A stretch of 44,483 nucleotides of DNA, from assembly GCA_009840175.1 (NCBI GenBank), contig VXOI01000126.1, forward strand, positions 1 through 44,483, in the 5' to 3' direction. The DNA is from Chloroflexota bacterium. Its GTDB lineage: Bacteria > Chloroflexota > Dehalococcoidia > Lucifugimonadales > UBA3495. A model generated the notes under the pieces. The model did no database searches, was not told the origin of the DNA, and worked only from the letters and a program-made list of their open reading frames with translations. Positions within the stretch are counted from its first letter, which is position 1, and each line of letters starts with the position of its first letter. Positions 1 through 6,084 of the stretch are shown here, piece after piece. Made by a program: the position numbers and the translations under genes.

Positions 1-237
1 GGACAGGGAGGCGTAGGGGTCCCAGTTGAGCTGCGCGTCGTAGTGGGTATGCAGGTCAACTGCGCCCGGGGCCACGATGCAGCCGCTGGCGTCCAGTTCC
101 TTCGCGCCGCCACCGTTGATGCGCCCGCTGATCATCGCCACCCGGCCGTCCTTGATGGCCAAGTCGGCGCGGATTCGGGGGATGCCGGTGCCGTCAATCA
201 CGGTGCCGCCGCGAATTACGAGATCGTATTCTGGCAT
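1..237 (-). CDS. N-acyl-D-amino-acid deacylase family amidohydrolase, N-terminal fragment (cut by window edge)
   Basis: The gene begins with ATG at 237 and runs off the left edge, so only its first 79 residues are visible. They match the first 79 residues of the next gene (363-2042) at 73 of 79 positions, including the metal-binding HTHYD motif at residues 63-67 and the DPYASLS stretch. It is therefore a recent tandem paralogue of a D-aminoacylase-type (amidohydrolase family 3) enzyme, which hydrolyses N-acyl or imide bonds with a zinc centre. It lies on the same strand as, and downstream of, its paralogue, with a 125-bp gap holding a perfect-looking hairpin (291-332). Whether the rest of the gene is intact cannot be seen. 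The substrate is unknown. Confidence 0.85.
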   Translation of the reverse strand, partial: MPEYDLVIRGGTVIDGTGIPRIRADLAIKDGRVAMISGRINGGGAKELDASGCIVAPGAVDLHTHYDAQLNWDPYASLS

Positions 238-290
238 TTCATTTCCTCCCTTGCGTTTCGTGATATTTGCAGTACTGCGAGGGAGTTTAC

Positions 291-332
291 CACAGAGGAC
301 ACGGAGATTTTGATTTCTCTGTGTCCTCTGTG
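291..332. repeat. CACAGAG-family palindromic repeat (hairpin)
   Basis: The left arm 291-307 and right arm 316-332 are 17-nt inverted copies with a single G-T wobble and an 8-nt loop. The arms are built of the CACAGAGGACAC unit, the same unit that bounds the GxxExxY cassette at 4931-5370. It sits between the two paralogous amidohydrolase genes and could act as a terminator or processing site, but no T-run follows on either strand. Confidence 0.8.
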
Positions 333-362
333 TTCTCCTCGACGGTTGGCAAATGCCTGAGG

Positions 363-2042
363 TTAGCCTATCTGGTCGTAGCTGCGGAGGAGTTTGCCGG
401 GCAGGGCGCCGGTACATTCGTTCTCCTGGAAGGTGACCGTGCCGTTTACCAGGATGTAGCGGATGCCGGTGGGCATCTGGACCAGCCGCTTCTCCCCGCC
501 AGGGAAGTCGGTGGCGAACTGGGGCTTGTCGTAGAGCAGGCCCAGCTCGTCCATGTTGTAAATCATGATGTCGGCGAAGTCGCCAACGCGCAGGGTGCCG
601 CGGTTCTTCATGTCGGAGAACCAGGCCGGAAACGCGCTCATCTTCTGGTGGGCCTGCTCGAGGCTCATCAGGTTTTCCTCGCGGATCCAGTGGCCCAGGA
701 AGTAGACCGGCCAGATGCTGTTGACGAGGAAGCGGGTGTGCGCGCCGCCGTCGGACACCGAGATGTGGGCGTATTCGCTGGAGATCACTCTTCCCATCTG
801 GTCGAGGGCGGTGGCGCCTGCGGGATGGGCGAATTCGGTTTCCAGGTCTTCGTCCAGTGCCAGGTCGAGGAACACGTCGAGTCCGTCCTTGCCCTCGGCC
901 TCGGCGATGTCAGCGATGCTCAGGCCCTCGTACTTCAGGTTGCGCTCATGGACAACCTCAACCACCTGCACCTGCTTCCAGTCGGTGCGAGGGTGCGGAC
1001 GCTCGATGACATCCCGCTTCATGCCGACGCGGATTCCATCCTCGGAGAGCTTGGCGATGCGCTCCTCCTTGGTGCCAACCAGCGGCTGTACCCAGGTGGG
1101 CATATAGTCGAAGAGGTTGTACTCAGACAGCTTGAACTCGGAGATCAGCGGGACAGCCAGTTCCTGGGAGACGATGGGCAATCCCTCGGCTCGCATGGAG
1201 TCCAGCCAAGTGTAGCTGTCGGGATCGTTGCCCAGGGCCACGTGCAGCGGGCGGCCGCTCATCCGCACCATCTCGGCCAGCATATCACGCTGCCCGGCCT
1301 GGTCGTCGGAGATGCCGATGGTCCAGCCGAGATGCCCCACGCCGAACTGGGACAGCACTTGGGACAGCGCAAGGAACTCTTCGCGGGAGGCCACATGGCT
1401 GGGCAGCCAGCTTCCGTCCTCGGGACGGTCTTCCAGATTCTTGTCGGCGGACAGACCGAAAGCCCCGGCCTGCATGGCTTCGTGGAGAATCTGCTTCATC
1501 TGGTTGAGTTCGCCCTCTGTTACAGAAGTGCGCTCGCGGGCCGGGATCATGCCCAGCACGTAGCCGCGAAGGGGGGAGAAGGGCACCAGGCAGCCCACGT
1601 TGACGCCGAGGCCCTGTTTATCGAGGCTGTCCATGTATTCCGGAAAGGTCTCCCAGTCCCAGCGCATTCCCTGTCGCATGGATTCCAGAGGGATGGCCTC
1701 GATGCGGTTCATCATCCGCATATTCAGGTCGCGGTCCTCCGGGCGAGTGGGGGCGAAGCCGAAGCCGCACTGTCCGACGGTCAGGGAAGTGACACCGAAC
1801 TGGCCGGACAGGGAGGCGTAGGGGTCCCAGTTGAGCTGTGCGTCGTAGTGGGTGTGAAGGTCAACTGCGCCCGGGGCCACGATGCAGCCACTGGCGTCCA
1901 GTTCCTTTGCGCCGCCAGCGTTGATGCGCCCGCTGATCATTGCGACGCGGCCGTCCTTGATGGCCAGGTCGCCGCGGAACCGGGGAATGCCGGTGCCGTC
2001 AACCACGGTGCCGCCGCGGATTACAACGTCAAACTCTGGCAT
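363..2042 (-). CDS. N-acyl-D-amino-acid deacylase / D-aminoacylase family amidohydrolase
   Basis: This 559-residue protein has the architecture of amidohydrolase family 3. A short N-terminal beta-sandwich segment is followed by the HTHYD metal motif at residues 63-67, then a TIM-barrel with the 'GVTSLTVGQCGFGFAP' segment typical of D-aminoacylases, a conserved 'SDGGAHTRF' metal/substrate loop near residue 435, and a closing beta segment containing 'GDFADIMIYN'. The family hydrolyses N-acyl-D-amino acids, D-hydantoins or related imides using zinc. The ATG start at 2042 aligns exactly with that of the tandem paralogue at 1-237. It follows an amidase gene (2166-3569) after 123 bp on the same strand as the methylamine cluster, so both may feed or clear amides made there, but that is inference. 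The substrate cannot be read from sequence. Confidence 0.88.
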   Translation of the reverse strand: MPEFDVVIRGGTVVDGTGIPRFRGDLAIKDGRVAMISGRINAGGAKELDASGCIVAPGAVDLHTHYDAQLNWDPYASLSGQFGVTSLTVGQCGFGFAPTRPEDRDLNMRMMNRIEAIPLESMRQGMRWDWETFPEYMDSLDKQGLGVNVGCLVPFSPLRGYVLGMIPARERTSVTEGELNQMKQILHEAMQAGAFGLSADKNLEDRPEDGSWLPSHVASREEFLALSQVLSQFGVGHLGWTIGISDDQAGQRDMLAEMVRMSGRPLHVALGNDPDSYTWLDSMRAEGLPIVSQELAVPLISEFKLSEYNLFDYMPTWVQPLVGTKEERIAKLSEDGIRVGMKRDVIERPHPRTDWKQVQVVEVVHERNLKYEGLSIADIAEAEGKDGLDVFLDLALDEDLETEFAHPAGATALDQMGRVISSEYAHISVSDGGAHTRFLVNSIWPVYFLGHWIREENLMSLEQAHQKMSAFPAWFSDMKNRGTLRVGDFADIMIYNMDELGLLYDKPQFATDFPGGEKRLVQMPTGIRYILVNGTVTFQENECTGALPGKLLRSYDQIG

Positions 2043-2165
2043 ACCATCTCCTCCTCTATTGTTTCCAGTATGTATTGAATGCTGCCGAAAAGTTTACCAT
2101 AGAGCGCAGTACCATTACAGGAAACTACGATATTCGTTGAACTATAAGCGCTGATTGACGCAATG

Positions 2166-3569
2166 TTACACTGGAGGTCGGCCACGCCGGGGGCGGTGCA
2201 GTTCCTCCAATGCAGCGCCAACCCGGAGGATAGTGGCTTCTTCAAAGTGACGTCCCACTATCTGCACACCGATGGGCAGCCCGCCATCGCTCAGTCCGAA
2301 GGGGACGGAGAGGGCGGGTGAGCCGGTGAGATCGAAGGGGACGGTGCAGGTCAGAGCGTGGCGGGCCGGAGCGGTTTCACTTCCAATTTCGTGACGGCGC
2401 GTGTCGTGGGGATGTGCGACCATTGGCCCGGTGGGGAGCAGGAGCACGTCGTAGTCGTTGAACAGCTTGATGGTGGCGGCTCGCAGTTGCTCCACCTGGT
2501 CCATGGCTTCCAAGTACTCTTCGTAGCTGGGGCCGGGGATGTTCAAGCGGCGCTGCATGGAAAGAGCCAGCATATCCTTGCGGCCTTCGATGATGGGATC
2601 CAGGTAGACGTTGCCTTCGGCGGCGAAGATGCGGGCGGAAATCTGCTGGCCCGACATTTTCTCCCAGCCGTCAAGGTTGACTGGCTCTACGGAGCAGCCC
2701 AACTCGCCCAGCGCGGCGGCAGCGGAAGCCACGGTGTCCTGCACCTGCCGCTCGACGGGGGCGAAGGGGCCTTCGGGGCACCAGCCGACGCGCAAGCCAG
2801 CCGGTTGCGCAAGCTCGGAAACGTCCGGCAACGGCACGGGCAGGGCGTAGTGGTCAGCGCCGTCGGGACCGGCCATGATGCTCAGGGCCAGGGCAGCATC
2901 GCCCACGCTGCGGACGATGGGGCCAACGTGCATGAAGCGCAGCAGGGCTTCGGGCCAGTGGCCGGTGAGGGGAATGCGCCCGTGGGTGGCCTTGAGGCCG
3001 ACGATGCCGCAGTAGTTGGCAGGCTCGCGGATGGAGCCGCCCACGTCGCTGCCGATGCCCAGCGGGGACATACCGGACGCGACGGCAGCGGCCTCTCCAC
3101 CGCTGGAACCGCCGGGGGTGCGGCCAATCATCCACGGGTTCTCGGTGCGTCCGTAGACCAGGTTGTCGGTCTCCCACCAGAGAGCGAACTCGGGCATATT
3201 GGACTTGGCGATGAAGATCCCACCGGCGTCCTTTAGGCGAGTGACCACCGTGGCGTCGGCGTCGGGGATGTGGTCCTCGAACAGCCGTGAGCCGCGGGTG
3301 GTGACTACGCCCGCCGTGTCCACGCAGTCCTTGACGGTGAAGGGGACGCCATGCAGCGGGCCCCAGAACTCGCCACGCATGGCGGCGGCCTCGGCCTCCC
3401 GCGCTCGCTCCATCACACCATCGGGAAAGGCGATGAGGGCGTTCAGCTTGGGGTTGACTGACTCGATGCGGTCCAGGTGGGCTTGGGCGATCTCTACGGG
3501 AGACAGGGAACGGTCGCGGATGCGTTGGGCCAGCGTGGCGGCGGCGGCGTAGATGATGTCTTCGCTCAT
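2166..3569 (-). CDS. amidase (amidase-signature family)
   Basis: This is a 467-residue amidase-signature enzyme with the full Ser-cisSer-Lys triad: Lys80 in 'PFTVKD', the cis-Ser in GGSSGG at about residue 155, and the nucleophile Ser179 in 'SDVGGSIR'. The family hydrolyses carboxamides to acid plus ammonia or amine. Its length is normal and no GatB/GatC partner is adjacent, so it is a stand-alone amidase rather than the tRNA amidotransferase subunit. It lies 90 bp after mgdA (with a REP-like repeat in the gap) and before the D-aminoacylase pair, all on the same strand. A role in releasing amines or recycling glutamylamides is possible but unproven. Confidence 0.9.
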   Translation of the reverse strand: MSEDIIYAAAATLAQRIRDRSLSPVEIAQAHLDRIESVNPKLNALIAFPDGVMERAREAEAAAMRGEFWGPLHGVPFTVKDCVDTAGVVTTRGSRLFEDHIPDADATVVTRLKDAGGIFIAKSNMPEFALWWETDNLVYGRTENPWMIGRTPGGSSGGEAAAVASGMSPLGIGSDVGGSIREPANYCGIVGLKATHGRIPLTGHWPEALLRFMHVGPIVRSVGDAALALSIMAGPDGADHYALPVPLPDVSELAQPAGLRVGWCPEGPFAPVERQVQDTVASAAAALGELGCSVEPVNLDGWEKMSGQQISARIFAAEGNVYLDPIIEGRKDMLALSMQRRLNIPGPSYEEYLEAMDQVEQLRAATIKLFNDYDVLLLPTGPMVAHPHDTRRHEIGSETAPARHALTCTVPFDLTGSPALSVPFGLSDGGLPIGVQIVGRHFEEATILRVGAALEELHRPRRGRPPV

Positions 3570-3620
3570 TGTGGCCTCCGGTTCTTTGCTATTGTTACGA
3601 GCGTCTCGTCCGGCGTTTTC

Positions 3621-3656
3621 ACCCTAGCCCTCTCCCTTGAGGGAGAGGGGATTTTT
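3621..3656. repeat. REP-like GGGAGAGGG palindrome (family A, copy 1)
   Basis: The sequence holds CCCTCTCCC TTGA GGGAGAGGG, a perfect 9-bp stem with a 4-nt loop preceded by ACCCTAG. It is one of nine related copies in this window (others at 4243, 11867, 21221, 21370, 30383, 30834, 37528 and 40049). It lies in the gap between mgdA and the amidase gene. A T-run after the stem on the plus strand does not match the direction of these genes. Confidence 0.85.
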
Positions 3657-3659
3657 CAC

Positions 3660-4910
3660 CTAGTGTATTGCGGCGGCGGGTGCAGCAGCACGTTCGTTGA
3701 CCAGCTTGCCTTCGTGGAAGCGGGAGAGGGCGAAGGGTTTGATGATGTCGGGGGTCTGGCCGGTGGCAATGAGGCTGGCGATGTTCTTGCCAGCGGCGGG
3801 CGCGGCCTTGAAGCCCCAGCTGCCCCAGCCGCAGGATATGATGAAGCCGTCCAAGCCGTCCACTGCGCCCATGATGGGCGCGTAGTCGGGACTCATGTCG
3901 CACAGACCGGCCCACTGGCGCAGCACCTTCACCTGGGACAAGCAGGGGAACATTTCCAGAGTATGCCCGGCCAGTTGCTCCATGGGCAGCAAGGAAGAGC
4001 GCATACTGTAGGACGGGTAGGGGTCAACTCCACCGCCGATAACGACTTCGCCCCGGTCGGTCTGGTAAACGTAGGCGTGCAGGTTGGCCGAGGAAATGGT
4101 CTTGTCGAGGAAGGGCTTGAGGGGCTCGGTAACCATCGCCTGCAAGGGGTGAGTGGTGATGGGCAATGACACCCCGGCGAGGCGGGCCACATCGCTACTC
4201 CATCCGGCGGTGGCATTCAGAACTACCTCGGCATGAATGGTACGCCCCCACCCTGATCCTCCCCCGGAGGGAGAGGGAACTTTTACCTCGACGCCGGTGA
4301 CGCGGCCATTGACGGAGTCTATGGCGGTGACCTCAGTGAAGGGGTGCAGCTCAGCGCCACCCTGGTCGGCGCCGCGGCCGAATCCCCAGACCACCGCATC
4401 ATGCCTTATCACGCCGCAGGGTGGATGGTACAGGGCGCCGATGATGGGGTAGGGCAGGCCCTCCCGCAGGCTCATGGCGGGGACAAGCTGCTTGATCTCC
4501 GCCGGGCCGACCATCCGACTGTCCACGCCCAGGATGCGGTTGAATTCGGTGCGCATCCGCAGGGCGTAGAGGGCGGCGTCGGTATGGCCCAAGTCAAGCC
4601 GCCCCATCTGGTTGAAAAGCAGGTTGAAGTTGAGTTCCTTCGCCAGTCCCTCGTACAGCTTGACGCTCTCGTCGAAGAAGGGGATGCCCTCGACGGTGAG
4701 GTAGTTGGAACGGATGATGGCGGTGGTGCGGGCGCTGGCTCCCCCGCCGAGGTAGCCCTTGTCGAGGACGGCGATGTCCTTCACGCCCTGCTTGGTCAGG
4801 TAGTAGGCAGTAGACAGGCCGTGCACGCCGCCGCCGATGATGACCACGCGGTAGCGGTCTTTCAGGGGGCGTGCCTGCCACATACGGTTCTTGCGGAACA
4901 ATTGGAACAC
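3660..4910 (-). CDS. mgdA: N-methylglutamate dehydrogenase subunit, sarcosine oxidase beta-like (FAD/FMN)
   Basis: This 416-residue DAO-fold flavoprotein carries the dinucleotide-binding GGGVHG at residues 26-31 and the C-terminal 'GGVDPYP' and 'SCGWGSWGFKAAPAAG' segments of the sarcosine oxidase beta subunit. In the N-methylglutamate pathway the homologous subunit carries the amine-oxidising flavin site. I keep the GTG start at 4910 because the N-terminal 'FQLFRKN' resembles the family's usual N-terminal segment; an ATG at 4883 is the alternative. Oddity: residues 211-223 (VPSPSGGGSGWGR) are encoded by a dispersed repeat (4243-4284) inserted in frame between conserved beta strands. The gene is separated from the other dehydrogenase subunit genes by the repeat-bounded GxxExxY cassette. 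The alternative reading is true sarcosine oxidase, but gmaS and mgsABC next to it favour the methylglutamate role. Confidence 0.82.
   Translation of the reverse strand: MFQLFRKNRMWQARPLKDRYRVVIIGGGVHGLSTAYYLTKQGVKDIAVLDKGYLGGGASARTTAIIRSNYLTVEGIPFFDESVKLYEGLAKELNFNLLFNQMGRLDLGHTDAALYALRMRTEFNRILGVDSRMVGPAEIKQLVPAMSLREGLPYPIIGALYHPPCGVIRHDAVVWGFGRGADQGGAELHPFTEVTAIDSVNGRVTGVEVKVPSPSGGGSGWGRTIHAEVVLNATAGWSSDVARLAGVSLPITTHPLQAMVTEPLKPFLDKTISSANLHAYVYQTDRGEVVIGGGVDPYPSYSMRSSLLPMEQLAGHTLEMFPCLSQVKVLRQWAGLCDMSPDYAPIMGAVDGLDGFIISCGWGSWGFKAAPAAGKNIASLIATGQTPDIIKPFALSRFHEGKLVNERAAAPAAAIH
4243..4284. repeat. REP-like repeat (family A, copy 2) inside the mgdA coding sequence
   Basis: This stretch is almost identical to the intergenic copies at 40049-40090 and 11867-11907: each begins CGCCCCCACC, has the palindromic core CTCCCCCGGAGGGAG or a close variant, and ends in GGGA plus a pyrimidine-rich tail. 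Here it is read in frame on the minus strand and adds about 13 residues to the protein without a stop. Confidence 0.85.
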
Positions 4911-4930
4911 TGTTTGGCCTTGCCAGAATG

Positions 4931-5370
4931 ATTAACCACAGAGAACACAGAGAGCACAGAGGATTTAATCCATTACCAGCCTCTGGATACCGTTCTTGAG
5001 AACTCTGACATTGAAGTTGATTAGAAGACCAAGAGTCAAACCAGATAGTTTCAAGTATGACAGCAGTTGGGCTTTGTGTAGTTGAGTCAGCGAATCCACT
5101 GCCTTTAGTTCGACGATAACCTGTCGTTCTACGAGTAAGTCAAGTCTGTATCCGATTTCCAAGGTTGCTTCCTTGTACTGGACGGGCAAAGCCTTTTGCC
5201 GTTCAACATTAAGCCCTCTATGCGACAGTTCGTATGCCAAACAAGCCTCATAAGCCGATTCCAAGAGACCCGGCCCCAATACGCGATGGACGTCGATAGC
5301 GGCGCCGATAATCTGGTCAGTAATTTGATTCAATTCCATCTCTGTGGTCTCTGTGCCCTCTGTGGTTAAT
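4931..5370. mobile_element. GxxExxY cassette bounded by inverted CACAGAG repeats
   Basis: Both ends begin with ATTAACCACAGAG reading inward (left end 4931-4961, right end 5338-5370 inverted), followed by further CACAGAG-type units, giving imperfect inverted terminal repeats of about 30 nt. The interior is almost entirely the GxxExxY gene. Its start codon abuts the last unit of one repeat and its stop lies at the inner edge of the other. The right end touches the stop codon of mgdD and the left end lies 20 bp from the mgdA start. No transposase is present, so if it moved it did so in trans. A target duplication is not evident. I call it mobile by inference from structure. Confidence 0.55.
4965..5339 (-). 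CDS. GxxExxY family protein (PDDEXK-like)
   Basis: This 124-residue protein contains the diagnostic G-L-L-E-S-A-Y motif near residue 25 and the 'IVELKAV' segment (about residues 74-80), the ExK part of a PD-(D/E)XK nuclease-like fold. It matches the small GxxExxY family, whose function is not established. The ATG at 5339 directly follows a CACAGAG repeat unit that also supplies the only purine-rich (AGAG) sequence upstream. It is co-oriented with, and embedded in, the methylglutamate dehydrogenase operon, but its codon use is visibly more AT-rich than its neighbours, consistent with insertion. A role in the pathway is unlikely. Confidence 0.85.
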   Translation of the reverse strand: MELNQITDQIIGAAIDVHRVLGPGLLESAYEACLAYELSHRGLNVERQKALPVQYKEATLEIGYRLDLLVERQVIVELKAVDSLTQLHKAQLLSYLKLSGLTLGLLINFNVRVLKNGIQRLVMD

Positions 5371-6081
5371 TTAGCTTCTCAGCCCCAACAGAGCCTCGGT
5401 TCCTACGGGGCCGCCGCCGACTTCGTGGGCGGCTTCGATAAGGACTTGCCAGAGGTATTCGCCGAACTCGCGGCTGGCGTAGAGCTGGTACATGCCAATG
5501 TCGTCTACGTCGCGGCGCAGGAGCAGTCCCTGGACATCGGCGAAGCGGGATTGTATGCAGGCCAGGTCCGGCAGCGCGCGGGGAGATGTGTCTGTCTCGG
5601 TGATGCGGCTCATCATGTTTTGGGTGGCGGGTCCGACTATGGCAACTCCGCACAAGCCTGATGTCACATCTATGGCGTAGGCACAATTCGAAGGGCCGGA
5701 GTGGATCGCGTCTACGGCAAGGGGCGCTACTCCGGCGGGGGTCAGGACCAAGAATTCGTCTGGGGCCAGCCGGGCGGCCAGCAGTTTGCCGCCGCGTTTG
5801 AGGGGAGAGTCAGCTTCGCTGAACAAGCCTGTGGGCAAGTCCCCAGCTTGTGGGAAAAGACTGCTGACAGCTTGGGCTGCATCCCCTCCGACTACCCGCA
5901 CTTTGCCTATCGGGCTTACGTCGGAGACTCCCACCGTTTCACGCAGCCGCGCAGCTTCCCGCGAAACGTCGCCGTAGTGGACGGGCAATTGCCAGCCGTC
6001 GGCGTCTGCCATCACGGCCCCCATGGCCAACTGGGCGTGATATATCGCGGTGCGCCTTTCAGGTGCAGTGGCAGCAGCCAT
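5371..6081 (-). CDS. mgdD: N-methylglutamate dehydrogenase subunit, sarcosine oxidase gamma-like
   Basis: This 236-residue protein has the GcvT/SoxG-like fold: '[20 protein letters not shown]' near the N-terminus, the central '[16 protein letters not shown]' strand-helix pattern, and the C-terminal '[22 protein letters not shown]' helix typical of folate-binding aminomethyltransferase-like proteins. Sarcosine oxidase gamma is the smallest-known-function subunit of the heterotetramer. Its start lies 3 bp after the mgdC stop, so the two are translationally linked. Its TAA stop lies exactly at the edge of the inverted-repeat cassette (5370/5371), so the original 3' end may have been altered by the insertion. 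It is weakly conserved as a family, and the identification leans on position. Confidence 0.78.
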   Translation of the reverse strand: MAAATAPERRTAIYHAQLAMGAVMADADGWQLPVHYGDVSREAARLRETVGVSDVSPIGKVRVVGGDAAQAVSSLFPQAGDLPTGLFSEADSPLKRGGKLLAARLAPDEFLVLTPAGVAPLAVDAIHSGPSNCAYAIDVTSGLCGVAIVGPATQNMMSRITETDTSPRALPDLACIQSRFADVQGLLLRRDVDDIGMYQLYASREFGEYLWQVLIEAAHEVGGGPVGTEALLGLRS

Positions 6082-6084
6082 CGT

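Noticed and set aside
267-2078. Long plus-strand open frame opposite the D-aminoacylase gene (also similar long frames opposite gmaS, ilvB and others)
   Set aside because: Composition-driven shadows of GC-rich coding sequence; their translations lack family features while the opposite strand carries clear conserved motifs.
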